A DNA stretch of 64,000 bases from positions 62,001-126,000 of the forward strand of contig CAMBFI010000011.1 in the NCBI GenBank assembly GCA_945865935.1. Reading direction: 5' to 3'. Positions within the stretch are counted from its first letter, which is position 1, and each line of letters starts with the position of its first letter. A program made the translations under genes and the position numbers. Of this stretch, positions 1 to 10,166 are shown in pieces. The notes below the pieces were generated by a model. It searched no databases. It saw nothing but the letters and a program-made list of their open reading frames with translations, and was not told the DNA's origin. Origin of the DNA: Bordetella parapertussis (lineage in GTDB: Bacteria; Pseudomonadota; Gammaproteobacteria; Burkholderiales; Burkholderiaceae_B).

Positions 1-2
1 CG

Positions 3-2285
3 CGACTCGCAGCCTGGGCGGATACACAACCCGCGATTCTCTTAAACGTGCAGCGACAGCCTGGCGCCAATGTCATCGATGTGGTCAATCGTATTCAAGC
101 CGTGCTCCCTCAGTTGCGGACTGCTTTGCCTGCGAATCTTGATGTCACGGTGATGTCCGATCGCACGCAGACCATTCGCGCATCGGTTCGAGATGTACAA
201 ATTGAGATGTTTATTGCCATTGGCCTCGTCGTGCTGGTGACGTTTGTGTTCTTGCGCACGCTGACGGCAACCTTGATCCCCAGTGTCGTGGTGCCTCTTT
301 CATTAGTAGGTACGTTTGGCATTATGTATTTGGCGGGCTTTAGTATCAATAACTTGACTTTGATGGCGTTGACGATCGCGACTGGATTTGTTGTAGATGA
401 TGCGATCGTGATGATTGAAAATATTGCCCGCTATCTAGAGAAAGGCGACACGCCCATGCAGGCTGCTCTGAAGGGCGCTTCACAAATTGGCTTTACGCTG
501 GTGTCGCTGACGCTCTCGTTGATTGCGGTTTTAATTCCTCTGCTCTTTATGACAGAGGTGGTAGGACGGTTATTCAGGGAGTTCGCCGTCACGCTCGCAG
601 TTGCAATATTGTTGTCATTGCTCATATCGCTTACCTTGACGCCAATGATGTGCGCGCGTCTGCTGCGTGCAGGCGATCATGATCGTGCTGGCTGGCTGTC
701 TAGAGTTGTTCAGCAGCAGATCGACGGACTGATTGCGCTCTACGGTGTGGCGCTGCGCTGGGTGCTAGCGCGTCAAGGACTGACATTAGTCGTTGCGCTG
801 GGGACCTTCGTACTCACGGCATTGCTGTACATCGGTATACCCAAAGGGTTTTTCCCGATGCAAGATACTGGGCTGATACAGATCGTGACTCAGGCGCCGC
901 AGAATTTGGCATTCGCAGCGATGGCCGAGCGACAGCAAGTGGCGGTGAAGACCATCTTGCAAGATCCCGACGTCAGCAGCGTATCCTCATTTATTGGAAT
1001 TGATGGTGTCAACGAGACCGTTAACACGGGACGTATACAGGTTGCCTTAAAACCGCATGGTCAGCGGCGTGCTGAGATCTCTGAGGTGTTGCAGCGCCTG
1101 CAAAATCAACTTCAGTTGGTGGCAGGCTTGCAGTTTTATTTGCAGCCCGTTCAAGACTTGACGGTCGAGGATCGTGTCAGCCGCACTCAGTACCAACTCA
1201 CGCTGGAAAGTGTCGATCCTGAATTGCTGAGTGTTTGGGTACCTAAGCTAGTGGATGCGTTACGCAATAAGCCGGAACTTGCTGACGTGATTGACGATAT
1301 GCAAGAAGATGGCCTCAATACTTTTATTAACATTGATCGCGATGCTGCTGCAAGACTTGGCGTGTCCGCTGCAGCGATCGACGATGCGTTGTACGACGCG
1401 TTCGGACAACGACAGATTTCGACAGTATTCACACAGTCTAATCAGTATCGGGTTGTGATTGAGGTTCCTGAGCAGTTTCGCCGCGACCCGACATCGCTGT
1501 CGACGGTTTACGTAAAAAGTACGACCGGCAAGCCCATCGCACTGACAAGCGTGGTCAAGGTGACAGAAGGCCGTTCACCGCTGGTGATCAATCGGCTCGA
1601 TCAGTTTCCGTCCGTCACCGTATCGTTCAACTTGAAGCCTGGAGCCTCTCTGTCGAGTGCAGTGGATTCAGTCACGCAAGCGACAAAGGAAATTGGATTG
1701 CCACTGAGTGTGCAGCCGAGGTTCCAGGGCGCTGCACGTGCTTACGAGGCCTCTCTGTCCAGCACCTTGCTGCTTATTTTGGCAGCAGTGATTACGATGT
1801 ATATCGTCCTTGGCGTGTTGTACGAGAGCTTTATTCATCCGATCACGATCTTATCAACCTTGCCTTCAGCCGCGATTGGCGCACTGCTCGCCTTGGAGTT
1901 ATCCGGTCGTGATCTCGATATGATTGGAATTATCGGAATTATTTTGTTGATCGGTATTGTCAAGAAGAATGCAATCATGATGATTGACTTCGCGCTGGAG
2001 GCAGAACGTAAGCTGAAAGTTTCGGCACGTGAAGCAATTGAGCAGGCAGCAATCTTACGGTTTCGTCCAATTTTGATGACGACGCTGGCGGCCTTGTTTG
2101 GGGCTGTTCCGTTAATGTTGTCGACCGGGACAGGATCGGAGCTACGTCAGCCTTTAGGGTTGGTAATGGTGGGTGGACTGATTATGAGCCAAGTGCTGAC
2201 TCTGTTCACTACGCCTGTGATTTACCTTTTCTTTGATCGCCTGCGCGGCCCGCGTGCGACGACGCCTGCAGGGAAGGCGACGTAA
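3..2285 (+). CDS. mdtB: RND multidrug efflux inner-membrane transporter, MdtB-like (5' partial)
   Basis: C-terminal 760 or so residues of a resistance-nodulation-division pump subunit, a proton-driven drug exporter of the inner membrane. The frame is already open at the left edge and the first visible residues ([11 protein letters not shown], then VQRQPGANV) are internal to the family, so the true start lies outside the window. The paired acidic residues of TM4 ([10 protein letters not shown], near base 390) and the TM10-12 region with [14 protein letters not shown] are present. The stop overlaps the start of the next RND gene by one base (TAATG), implying translational coupling. Two adjacent RND subunits followed by an outer-membrane factor match the mdtABC layout, where MdtB and MdtC form a heteromultimer. 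The mdtA adaptor would lie to the left. The exact substrate cannot be read from sequence. Confidence 0.93.
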   Translation, partial: RLAAWADTQPAILLNVQRQPGANVIDVVNRIQAVLPQLRTALPANLDVTVMSDRTQTIRASVRDVQIEMFIAIGLVVLVTFVFLRTLTATLIPSVVVPLSLVGTFGIMYLAGFSINNLTLMALTIATGFVVDDAIVMIENIARYLEKGDTPMQAALKGASQIGFTLVSLTLSLIAVLIPLLFMTEVVGRLFREFAVTLAVAILLSLLISLTLTPMMCARLLRAGDHDRAGWLSRVVQQQIDGLIALYGVALRWVLARQGLTLVVALGTFVLTALLYIGIPKGFFPMQDTGLIQIVTQAPQNLAFAAMAERQQVAVKTILQDPDVSSVSSFIGIDGVNETVNTGRIQVALKPHGQRRAEISEVLQRLQNQLQLVAGLQFYLQPVQDLTVEDRVSRTQYQLTLESVDPELLSVWVPKLVDALRNKPELADVIDDMQEDGLNTFINIDRDAAARLGVSAAAIDDALYDAFGQRQISTVFTQSNQYRVVIEVPEQFRRDPTSLSTVYVKSTTGKPIALTSVVKVTEGRSPLVINRLDQFPSVTVSFNLKPGASLSSAVDSVTQATKEIGLPLSVQPRFQGAARAYEASLSSTLLLILAAVITMYIVLGVLYESFIHPITILSTLPSAAIGALLALELSGRDLDMIGIIGIILLIGIVKKNAIMMIDFALEAERKLKVSAREAIEQAAILRFRPILMTTLAALFGAVPLMLSTGTGSELRQPLGLVMVGGLIMSQVLTLFTTPVIYLFFDRLRGPRATTPAGKAT

Positions 2286-5200
2286 TGAGTGTGTCCGGGC
2301 CCTTCATCGTTCGGCCTGTCGCCACGACGTTGATCTGGCTCGGGGTGGTTCTGGCCGGTTTGTTGGCACATAGTCTTTTGCCTATCGCGCCATTACCGCA
2401 AATTGACTTGCCATCGATTTCGGTGCGCGCTGATATGCCTGGAGCAAGTCCTGAGGTCATGGCTGCCACCGTGGCCACGCCGCTGGAACGTTCCTTAGGT
2501 ACGATTGCCGGCTTAACCGAAATGACCTCGCGCAGTACGACAGGCCAAACGCGCATCACCCTACAGTTCGATTTGAGTCGCGACATCAATCGCGCTGCGA
2601 CCGATGTGCAAGGCGCGATCAACGCGGCGCGTGCAATGATGCCAAGTGGATTGCGCAACAATCCCTCTTACAAAAAGGCCAATCCCTCCGCCGCGCCGAT
2701 TATGACGCTTGCGCTGACCTCGGCAAGCTTGTCTCAGGGGCAGTTGTATGACATCGCGTCAACGACCGTGCAACAAAAACTATCCCAAGTACAGGGGGTC
2801 GGTGAGGTTCAAATCGGCGGCAGCTCGTTGCCTGCAGTCAGAATTGATCTTGATCCGGAAAAGCTGACGCAATACGGCGTGTCGCTCGAAGCGGTGCGCA
2901 CAGCCATTGCAGCGGCAAATTCCACGCGACCCAAGGGCTTTCTAGAAAACGACACATTACGCTGGCAAATCGTAGCCAATGACCAACTTTGGAAGGCGGC
3001 GGATTATCGTCCGCTGATTGTTGCATGGCGAAACGGTGCAGCAGTACGTTTGTCGGACGTCGCGCAGATCGAAGACTCAGTTGAAGACACCCTCAATGTT
3101 GGATATTTCAATGCACAGCAGGCGATCTTAGTGCTGGTGCGCAGTGAGGCAAAGGCCAATATCATTGAGACGGTTGACCAGATTCGTGCGGACTTGCCCG
3201 TGATGCGTGCGATGTTGCCAGCCGATGTCACACTCGATGTGGCGCAGGACCGCACCCCTTCGATTCGAGCCTCTGTGCGCGAAGCAGAGCATACGCTTGT
3301 CATCGCGATTGGTCTTGTGATGCTGGTTGTGCTGGTGTTTCTGCGTAACTGGCGAGCGGCCTTGATCCCGACCGTTGCAGTGCCTGTGTCTTTGATTGGA
3401 ACGTTTGGTGTGATGTATCTGGCGGGCTACTCGTTAAACACCATGTCCTTGATGGCCTTGATTGTGGCCACGGGGTTTGTGGTGGACGATGCGATTGTCG
3501 TACTTGAAAACATCATGCGACACGTTGAGCGTGGCGAGTCCGTTAAGCGCGCTGCACTGCGTGGCACACGGGAAGTTGGCTTCACCGTATTGTCGATGAG
3601 TATTTCCCTTATTGCTGTGTTTATTCCAATTCTGTTGATGGGTGGATTGCCAGGACGTTTATTCCGAGAGTTCGCGGTGACCTTGTCGGTAGCGATTGTG
3701 ATTTCGATGTTTGTTTCACTAACGTTGACACCAATGATGGCCGCTCGGATGTTGCGCCAACAAGAGAAAGCAGGTGCATCGGATCGCAAGCCGGGTTTTG
3801 TTGGACGCATACTCGACGCTGCTTTGAATTCGGTTGTCAATGCATATTCTCTGTCGCTCGATTGGGCACTGCGTCACGGTCGTATCATGATGCTACTTCT
3901 GGCCGCGACAATAGGATTAAATTTCTATTTGTACGGCGTCGTACCAAAAGGGTTTTTCCCGCAACAGGATACGGGAATGATGTTAGGATTTTTTTCAGCA
4001 GATGAGGGGACATCTTTTGAATCGATGAAGCCTAAGTTAGATCGGTTCCGACAAATTTTGTTGCGCGATCCCGCGATCAGCACCGTGACGGCATACGCGA
4101 ACGGACGTGGCGGGAGCAACTTTAGCTTCTTGGCTGTGCAATTAAAGCCTTTCGACGAGCGTAAGGTTTCCGTGCGCGAGGTGATCAACCGCTTACGACC
4201 GCAACTCGGGGGAAATCCTGGTGCCCGACTTTTTCTAGTGCCTCAGCAGGACATTCGAATTGGTGGCCGTCAAAGTAGTTCTCAGTACCAGTTCACCTTG
4301 ATGGCCAGTGAGCTGGCTGACCTGAAAGAGTGGTTACCAAAGGTTCAAGAGGCTTTGGCTAAACTGCCAGAGCTTGTTGATGTGGATACTGATGTCGAAG
4401 ACCGCGGGAGGCAAGTCTCTGTCATAGTAGATAGAGATGCGGCGCAACGCCTCGGTGTGTCGATGGCCGCTATCTCAGCGGTGCTCAATAATTCGTTTAG
4501 CCAACGGCAGATCTCGGTGATGTACGGCTCTCGCAATCAATATCGGGTGGTCATGGGTGTTGCGCCGCGATTTGCGCAGGATCCTGATTCCTTAAACGAC
4601 GTGTATGTGTTGAGTCAGACCGGTCAGCGCGTACCGTTCTCGGCATTTGCGAAGTTTGAGGTGAGCAACGCACCCTTGAGTGTGCGCCACCAGGGCTTGC
4701 TTGCCGCCGACACCATCTCGTTTGATCTGGCGTCAGATATTTCGCTTGGGCAAGCGACTGCAGCGATTGAACGAGCGGTGGCAGAAATCAACTTGCCCAG
4801 TGATCGTATACAGGCGGGCTTTCAAGGGACTGCCAAGGCGTTGCAAAGTGCTTTATCGAATCAGCCTTGGTTGATCTTGGCTGCTTTAGTGACGATGTAT
4901 ATTGTTTTGGGGATGCTGTATGAAAGTACGATCCACCCCTTAACAATCTTATCGACGCTGCCATCGGCAGGCGTTGGCGCTTTATTGGCTTTGTTGGTAC
5001 TTAAAACGGAGTTCACGCTGATTGCGTTAATCGGTGTGTTTCTACTCATTGGGATTGTGAAGAAAAACGCCATCATGATGGTGGACTTTGCCTTGGATGC
5101 GCAACGCAGACTCGGGCTCTCACCCCGTGAGGCGATCCATCAGGCTTGTCTTACCCGGTTTCGTCCGATTCTCATGACAACGGCAGCCGCGATCTTTGGC

Positions 5201-5440
5201 GCGATGCCTTTGGTCTTTGCTTCCGGGGCGGGTGTGGAGTTGCGCAAACCTTTGGGCATTACGATTCTCGGTGGCTTGCTCGTTAGTCAGTTGCTTACGC
5301 TCTACACTACGCCCGTGGTTTATCTCTATCTGGACCGTTTCCGTCTCTGGATGCTTACGCGGCCTTGGGCGAAGCGTCCGGAAGCAGCCGACGCTGTTGC
5401 GCCGACCGCTTCCGCCCCACCTGGGTTGCCTCACCTATGA
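2285..5440 (+). CDS. mdtC: RND multidrug efflux inner-membrane transporter, MdtC-like
   Basis: Complete 1051-residue RND transporter, normal length for the family. It begins [16 protein letters not shown], the typical first membrane helix, and carries the TM4 acidic pair ([12 protein letters not shown], about residues 400-401) needed for proton relay, plus two large periplasmic porter loops and [14 protein letters not shown] near the C-terminus. It closely resembles the preceding subunit, as expected for the MdtB/MdtC pair. The ATG overlaps the previous stop by one base, and its own stop overlaps the start of the outer-membrane factor (ATGA), so the three genes form one tightly coupled operon. 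Inference: it works as the second type of subunit in a mixed trimer. MuxC-type naming would be equally acceptable. Confidence 0.94.
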   Translation: MSVSGPFIVRPVATTLIWLGVVLAGLLAHSLLPIAPLPQIDLPSISVRADMPGASPEVMAATVATPLERSLGTIAGLTEMTSRSTTGQTRITLQFDLSRDINRAATDVQGAINAARAMMPSGLRNNPSYKKANPSAAPIMTLALTSASLSQGQLYDIASTTVQQKLSQVQGVGEVQIGGSSLPAVRIDLDPEKLTQYGVSLEAVRTAIAAANSTRPKGFLENDTLRWQIVANDQLWKAADYRPLIVAWRNGAAVRLSDVAQIEDSVEDTLNVGYFNAQQAILVLVRSEAKANIIETVDQIRADLPVMRAMLPADVTLDVAQDRTPSIRASVREAEHTLVIAIGLVMLVVLVFLRNWRAALIPTVAVPVSLIGTFGVMYLAGYSLNTMSLMALIVATGFVVDDAIVVLENIMRHVERGESVKRAALRGTREVGFTVLSMSISLIAVFIPILLMGGLPGRLFREFAVTLSVAIVISMFVSLTLTPMMAARMLRQQEKAGASDRKPGFVGRILDAALNSVVNAYSLSLDWALRHGRIMMLLLAATIGLNFYLYGVVPKGFFPQQDTGMMLGFFSADEGTSFESMKPKLDRFRQILLRDPAISTVTAYANGRGGSNFSFLAVQLKPFDERKVSVREVINRLRPQLGGNPGARLFLVPQQDIRIGGRQSSSQYQFTLMASELADLKEWLPKVQEALAKLPELVDVDTDVEDRGRQVSVIVDRDAAQRLGVSMAAISAVLNNSFSQRQISVMYGSRNQYRVVMGVAPRFAQDPDSLNDVYVLSQTGQRVPFSAFAKFEVSNAPLSVRHQGLLAADTISFDLASDISLGQATAAIERAVAEINLPSDRIQAGFQGTAKALQSALSNQPWLILAALVTMYIVLGMLYESTIHPLTILSTLPSAGVGALLALLVLKTEFTLIALIGVFLLIGIVKKNAIMMVDFALDAQRRLGLSPREAIHQACLTRFRPILMTTAAAIFGAMPLVFASGAGVELRKPLGITILGGLLVSQLLTLYTTPVVYLYLDRFRLWMLTRPWAKRPEAADAVAPTASAPPGLPHL

Positions 5441-6948
5441 TGAATCGTTTCTTGCCCTTGCGTGTTGCCAACGTTTGGCGGTGTGTGCGCTTGAGCGCTG
5501 CACTGAGCGGACTACTTAGTTTGACCGCATGTATGGTCGGACCAGACTACGTCAGGCCCACTATCGATGTTGGCGTGCAGTTCAAGGAGTCCCCTGGCTG
5601 GAAGCTTGCGCAGCCGGCCCTGGCAAGTGCGTCGCGTGAGCCTTGGTGGTTGATGTATCGCGATCCAACGCTGACCGAATTGATGCAAGCACTCAATGTG
5701 TCGAACCAGAACATAGCGTTAGCAGAGGCGCGCTTTCGTCAAGCTGTTGCCGTCACGCAAGGCGCACGTGCACCGTTGCTGCCAACGCTGACAGCGACTG
5801 GAAGCGCCACGCGCTCGGGTGCGGTGGCTTCTACTTCAGCGCCAAGCGCAAGCTTGACAAGCAACTCTTATGGAGTCGGTGCGCAAGCGGTGTGGCAGTT
5901 AGATATCTGGGGTAGCGTACGCCGAAACATTGAATCGACCGATGCCAGTCAACTTGCCTTGGCAGCTGATGTATCGGGTGCCCGGTTGACTGCTCAAACG
6001 GCCTTGGCCCTGGCATATTTGCAGGTGCGCGTTCTGGATGAACAACGCAGATTGCTGACTGCGACGGTTGATGCCTATCAGCGCGCGCTCAAGCTCACAC
6101 AAAATCGCTATAACGCTGGAATTTCTGGCCAAGGCGATGTGTCGGTTGCGCGGACTCAGCTAGAAAGCACGCGTGCACAGTTGATTGATCTTGAGCAGCA
6201 GCGCGCAATTTTCGAAAACGCTGTGGCGGTGCTGCTTGGACAGGCTCCCTCAACATTTGCAATTAAAGCGGAAAAGATCCCGTTGGTACCTCCCGTCGTA
6301 CCTGTCGGTTTGCCCTCAGAGTTACTCGAACGTCGCCCTGACGTGGCGGCCGCAGAAAGACGCACGGCCGCGGCGAATGCGCAGATCGGTGTGGCGACAG
6401 CTGCGTGGTTTCCCAGTCTGACTTTGAATGCGAATGCAGGCTATCGTAGTAATGACTTCACGCAATGGTTTACGGCGCCCGCTCAGTTTTGGGCGCTTGG
6501 GCCGCAGCTTGCCGCATTGATCTTTGATGGGGGAGCGCGTCAGGCTCAGATCAACCAGACACGTGCCCAATTTGATGCGCAAGTAGCGATCTATCGACAA
6601 ACCGTGTTGACCGCTTTGCAGGAAGTTGAGAATGCGATGGTCCAGATGCGCGTGTTTGAGCAGGAAGAGGCCGTGCAGCGGTTGGCTGTGCAGGCCGCTC
6701 AGCAGTCGTTGCGTCTGGCGCGTAACCAATATGACCAAGGCTTGATTGATTATTTAAGTGTGGCGGTGCTGGAGACAACGGCGCTGAACAATGAACGTAC
6801 CTACATCACCTTAGTGGGCAATCGTTTCGCGGCAAGCGTTCGGTTAGTCGCATCATTGGGTGGTGGTTGGTCGGCTGAAGATCTTAAACGCTTGGACGAT
6901 TCAGGTAATCCAACGACGCAGCCCAGCAAAGCCGTGCCCACCAACTGA
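5437..6948 (+). CDS. Outer-membrane efflux lipoprotein, OprM/NodT family
   Basis: 503-residue TolC-like outer-membrane factor that forms the exit duct for the RND pump encoded just upstream. The N-terminus has a signal peptide ending in a lipobox LTAC with the lipidated Cys at residue 32, followed by MVGPDYVRP, a hallmark of the NodT/OprM family. Two OEP repeats follow, with ELLERRPDV at the end of the first. ATG at 5437 was chosen because it gives the signal peptide directly and overlaps the mdtC stop as ATGA; the ATG at 5440 is an alternative, while the longer frame from 5365 lacks a leader. The 3' end overlaps the convergent Nudix/TenI gene by 48 bases. Confidence 0.94.
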   Translation: MMNRFLPLRVANVWRCVRLSAALSGLLSLTACMVGPDYVRPTIDVGVQFKESPGWKLAQPALASASREPWWLMYRDPTLTELMQALNVSNQNIALAEARFRQAVAVTQGARAPLLPTLTATGSATRSGAVASTSAPSASLTSNSYGVGAQAVWQLDIWGSVRRNIESTDASQLALAADVSGARLTAQTALALAYLQVRVLDEQRRLLTATVDAYQRALKLTQNRYNAGISGQGDVSVARTQLESTRAQLIDLEQQRAIFENAVAVLLGQAPSTFAIKAEKIPLVPPVVPVGLPSELLERRPDVAAAERRTAAANAQIGVATAAWFPSLTLNANAGYRSNDFTQWFTAPAQFWALGPQLAALIFDGGARQAQINQTRAQFDAQVAIYRQTVLTALQEVENAMVQMRVFEQEEAVQRLAVQAAQQSLRLARNQYDQGLIDYLSVAVLETTALNNERTYITLVGNRFAASVRLVASLGGGWSAEDLKRLDDSGNPTTQPSKAVPTN

Positions 6949-7866
6949 TTGAGCTTGCCCAAGCGTATCGGCGGATTGCCCGCCGAGCGCGTACACAGGC
7001 AGACCCGCTTGTTGGTTCAGTCTTGCAAACTCGTCCCAGCCGATCCCAGGGTTGCCTGGATGGTTGGCTGTTGGCAGCACGGGCCCGAGCACCGCAAAAT
7101 CAGCCTCTAGTCTGCGAGCATGCTGCAGTTCAGGCAGATTGTGTGTTGAGACGCCGACCAGATGTCCCGAGGGCATCTCTGGACGCACGTTAAGTGATAG
7201 GGCATCAGTTGCCCGCAAGTGCACCCCGTCGCTCTGTGCCCACCACGCAGCAGGATGCACGCTATTGACCAATACACGAGCGCCTGCGGCGTGACACTGC
7301 ACGAGTACTTCTTCAAAAGCTTGTTTAAGACTGGCGCTTGCTGGACCATCGGGCCAACCGGGTTCGCGCCATTGCAGAAGCCTGACCCCCTCTTGCAGGC
7401 CTTGTGTCAGCCGGTGTTTGAACGCGGTCAGGCCTTGCGGGGATCCCGCACTTGAAATCGCATAGACCTCGGGCAAGTTTAGCCAGCGTAGCGGTGGGTA
7501 GGTGGCAGGTAAAAGTTTTGGTACGTCGAGCGCATCGCTCAAAGGCACCCAGCGTAGAAGCTGCCCTTCCAGTCCCTGCGGCTCACCGTCCCACCCTGTG
7601 ACTCGACAGAAGGCGAGCCTGACAGTCGTGGTGGGGTACGCGTGCACGTAGGTCACCCAAGGTGCGGCGGTGTGTATGTGGATGCCGAGCTCTTCATGTA
7701 GCTCGCGCGCCAGTGCTCCCATGACCGATTCGCCCGGCTCGAGTTTGCCGCCGGGCAGTTCCCACCATCCGGGCCAAGGTTTATCTGCAGGACGATTGCC
7801 CAACAGCACAGTGCCATCGGGTCTGAGCAAGACACCCACTGCGACGTCGATAATTTTTTCAGGCAT
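6901..7866 (-). CDS. Nudix hydrolase fused to TenI/ThiE-like domain
   Basis: 321-residue two-domain protein. Residues 4-130 are a MutT-type Nudix hydrolase with a complete Nudix box at about 40-62 (GGKLEPGE...RELHEELGI); such enzymes cleave oxidised nucleotides such as 8-oxo-dGTP. Residues from about 140 to the end are a TenI/thiamine-phosphate-synthase-like barrel (DGVHLRA, VGVSTHN, VLGPVLPT, YALGG). The two-domain architecture recurs in proteobacteria; the function of the second half is not established. Start: ATG at 7866 begins MPEKIIDVAVGVLL and overlaps the stop of the ATPase gene by 8 bases; the frame extends further upstream only inside that gene. It is the last gene of the argJ operon. 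Confidence 0.9.
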   Translation of the reverse strand: MPEKIIDVAVGVLLRPDGTVLLGNRPADKPWPGWWELPGGKLEPGESVMGALARELHEELGIHIHTAAPWVTYVHAYPTTTVRLAFCRVTGWDGEPQGLEGQLLRWVPLSDALDVPKLLPATYPPLRWLNLPEVYAISSAGSPQGLTAFKHRLTQGLQEGVRLLQWREPGWPDGPASASLKQAFEEVLVQCHAAGARVLVNSVHPAAWWAQSDGVHLRATDALSLNVRPEMPSGHLVGVSTHNLPELQHARRLEADFAVLGPVLPTANHPGNPGIGWDEFARLNQQAGLPVYALGGQSADTLGQAQSVGGHGFAGLRRWIT

Positions 7867-8743
7867 GCCGGGCGGCCCAATCGCGCGCAAAGTGCCAGGC
7901 GACGCGACCAGAACGTGAGCCACGCTCAAGCGCCCATTGCAACGCCTCAGTGCGTGCTTCGGCGATACTTTGCTTCGAGCAACCCAGGGTCTCAAGCCAG
8001 TGCGCAACGATATCTAGATAATCGTCTTGCTTAAAGGGATAGAACGATAGCCAAAGACCAAAGCGCTCCGATAGAGATATTTTCTCTTCGACCGTTTCGC
8101 CAGGATGCACTTCGCCATCTGCTTGGTGGCGGGCAGCAAGATTTTCACTCATGTATTCGGGCATTAAGTGCCGGCGGTTTGAGGTGGCGTAGATCAGCAC
8201 ATTATTACCACTCGAGGCGGCAGAGCCGTCGAGCACTGACTTGAGCGCTTTGTAGCCCGACTCGCCTTCTTCAAAGGAGAGGTCATCGCAAAAGACAACA
8301 AACTTTTCTGGGCGTGCGGCGACAAGATCAACGATATCCGCGAGATCGCCGAGATCTGCTTTGTCGACTTCAATCAGCCGCAGACCGCGATCGCCGTAAC
8401 TCGCGAGCATCGCTTTGACGAGAGAGCTTTTGCCCGTACCGCGTGCGCCGGTCATGAGCACATTGTTGGCCGGCTTGCCTTCTACAAAATGGCGTGTGTT
8501 GCGGTCGATGATGTCCTTCTGACGTTCGATGTGTTGCAAATCTTCGGGGTTAATTAACGAAACATTGGCGATCGCGTCAAGCCAGCCATGGGAGGCCCCA
8601 CGTTTGCGCCAACGATAGGCATGGGCTTCCCAAGTGATGGGGGGTGGAGCCGGAGGTAGCCACGCTTCAAGCTGAGCCAAGACGCGCGTGGCGCGTGCCA
8701 GAAGATCGGCCATGGGTAGGTTGTTGTCGGTAGTAGGTTTCAT
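7859..8743 (-). CDS. DUF815-family AAA ATPase
   Basis: 294-residue P-loop ATPase of the DUF815 family. Walker A is GARGTGKSS at residues 99-107 and Walker B is VVFCDDLSFE with the acidic pair at 153-154; TSNRRHLMPE further on is typical of this family. The biological role is not established. It begins six bases after argJ stops and its last 8 bases overlap the Nudix gene, so the three genes are almost certainly cotranscribed. No signal peptide or membrane segment is visible, so the protein is expected to be cytoplasmic. Confidence 0.88.
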   Translation of the reverse strand: MKPTTDNNLPMADLLARATRVLAQLEAWLPPAPPPITWEAHAYRWRKRGASHGWLDAIANVSLINPEDLQHIERQKDIIDRNTRHFVEGKPANNVLMTGARGTGKSSLVKAMLASYGDRGLRLIEVDKADLGDLADIVDLVAARPEKFVVFCDDLSFEEGESGYKALKSVLDGSAASSGNNVLIYATSNRRHLMPEYMSENLAARHQADGEVHPGETVEEKISLSERFGLWLSFYPFKQDDYLDIVAHWLETLGCSKQSIAEARTEALQWALERGSRSGRVAWHFARDWAARHA

Positions 8744-8749
8744 TCTGAA

Positions 8750-9976
8750 TCAGGAGCGGTAATCGGCGTTGATGCTGACGTACTCGTGCGAGAAGTCGCA
8801 GGTGTACACGGTTTCGGTGGTCTTGCCGCGACCAAGCGCGATGCGCACTAGAATCTCGGCTTCTTTCATGATGCGTTGGCCATCGGTTTCTTGATAAGTG
8901 GGGTTGCGACCGCCTTGGGTGGCAACCAAGACATCGCCAAGCCAGAGCTTGACGCCATTGACGTCCAGGTCAGTGATCCCAGCGTAGCCGATGGCAGCCA
9001 AGATACGGCCCAGGTTCGGATCGCTCGCAAAAAAAGCCGTCTTGACCAGAGGGGAGTGCGCGACAGCGTAAGCCACTTGCAGTGCCTCGGCCGATGATTT
9101 GGCCTCTTCAACCTGGATGGTCATGAATTTGGTCGCGCCTTCGCCGTCTCGTACAATTTTCTGTGCCAGGTCGGTCGCTGCCGCGGCAAGTGCCGCCTTG
9201 AGCGGTGCATATTCCGGATGCGTCGTGCTGTCGACCATCAGGCCGCTTTTGCCAGTGGCAATGACGATGAAGGAATCGTTGGTTGAGGTATCCCCATCAA
9301 TGGTGATGCGATTAAATGAAACATCAGCGATTTCACGTGCGAGTTGGGTCAGCAAGGGTTGCGCAATACCAGCGTCGGTGGCGAGATAGCTCAGCATGGT
9401 CGCCATGTTCGGGCGAATCATGCCGGCCCCTTTACTGATGCCGGTGAGGGTGATTGTTTTGCCGCCCAAGGTGACTCGTTGCGAATGAATCTTGGGTAAG
9501 GTGTCGGTGGTCATGATTCCGTGTGCAGCGGACACCCAATTATTTGCGCTCAGGCTCTTTAACGCGGCTGGCAATCCTGCTTTGATGCGGTCAACAGGGA
9601 GAGGTTCAAGAATCACACCTGTTGAGAAAGGCAGGATTTGCTTGCTTTCTAAGCCCATTAGTTTGGCCAGCGCATCGCAGGTCTCATTGGCGGCCTTCAG
9701 GCCTGGCTCGCCTGTGCCGGCGTTTGCATTGCCCGTATTAATGACCAAAGCTTGAATCGCTGCGCCTGCGGCCAAGTGCTCTTGGCAGACGAGTACCGGT
9801 GCTGCGCAAAACCTATTGCGAGTGAATACACCGGCGACCGTTGAGCCAGGGCTTAATTTAAAGACGGTCAAATCACGTCGGTCCGCTTTGCGGATGCCGG
9901 CTTCGGTCACACCGATTTCGACGCCGGGGACGGGGTAGACAGCGTCATCTTTTGGGATATGCAGGTTAACGGCCAT
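8750..9976 (-). CDS. argJ: Bifunctional ornithine acetyltransferase / N-acetylglutamate synthase ArgJ
   Basis: 408-residue ArgJ, which transfers the acetyl group from N-acetylornithine to glutamate in the cyclic arginine pathway. The self-cleavage site is visible as [14 protein letters not shown], where Thr193 becomes the N-terminal nucleophile of the beta chain; the alpha chain carries the conserved NTGNANAGTG segment near residues 80-89. Length is normal. It is the first gene of a minus-strand operon with the DUF815 ATPase and Nudix protein and is divergent from the ABC importer on the other side of a 190-base intergenic region. argC lies elsewhere in this window (53209), so arginine genes are dispersed. 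Confidence 0.97.
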   Translation of the reverse strand: MAVNLHIPKDDAVYPVPGVEIGVTEAGIRKADRRDLTVFKLSPGSTVAGVFTRNRFCAAPVLVCQEHLAAGAAIQALVINTGNANAGTGEPGLKAANETCDALAKLMGLESKQILPFSTGVILEPLPVDRIKAGLPAALKSLSANNWVSAAHGIMTTDTLPKIHSQRVTLGGKTITLTGISKGAGMIRPNMATMLSYLATDAGIAQPLLTQLAREIADVSFNRITIDGDTSTNDSFIVIATGKSGLMVDSTTHPEYAPLKAALAAAATDLAQKIVRDGEGATKFMTIQVEEAKSSAEALQVAYAVAHSPLVKTAFFASDPNLGRILAAIGYAGITDLDVNGVKLWLGDVLVATQGGRNPTYQETDGQRIMKEAEILVRIALGRGKTTETVYTCDFSHEYVSINADYRS

Positions 9977-10100
9977 GGTGGGTCACAGAATAGAGTCAAC
10001 AAAACGCAATTATGACCTGTTTTGGGACTAGATATGCCTGTCTGCCGTTGGCATGGAATCTTTGACTGGGGATGGCAAAAGGTAACTCACCTGCTACTAT

Positions 10101-10111
10101 TTGCAGTGCAA
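10101..10111. promoter_or_regulatory. Palindrome upstream of ABC importer operon
   Basis: Perfect 11-base inverted repeat TTGCAGTGCAA in the divergent argJ / importer intergenic region, 56 bases before the importer start. Position and symmetry fit an operator or a regulator half-site. No regulator family can be assigned from this alone, and a palindrome of this length can occur by chance. Confidence 0.3.
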
Positions 10112-10124
10112 ATTTTGCCCGCGC

Positions 10125-10145
10125 AAGGTCCGTTTGACGGACCTT
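10125..10145 (+). promoter_or_regulatory. Leader hairpin upstream of ABC importer operon
   Basis: Perfect 9-base-pair stem (AAGGTCCGT / ACGGACCTT) with a TTG loop, ending 8 bases before the Shine-Dalgarno AGGAG at 10154-10158. There is no T-run, so it is not a classic intrinsic terminator. It could stabilise the 5' end of the message, modulate ribosome access, or be an operator read as DNA. Confidence 0.45.
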
Positions 10146-10166
10146 AAACCCCTAGGAGACCCAAAG

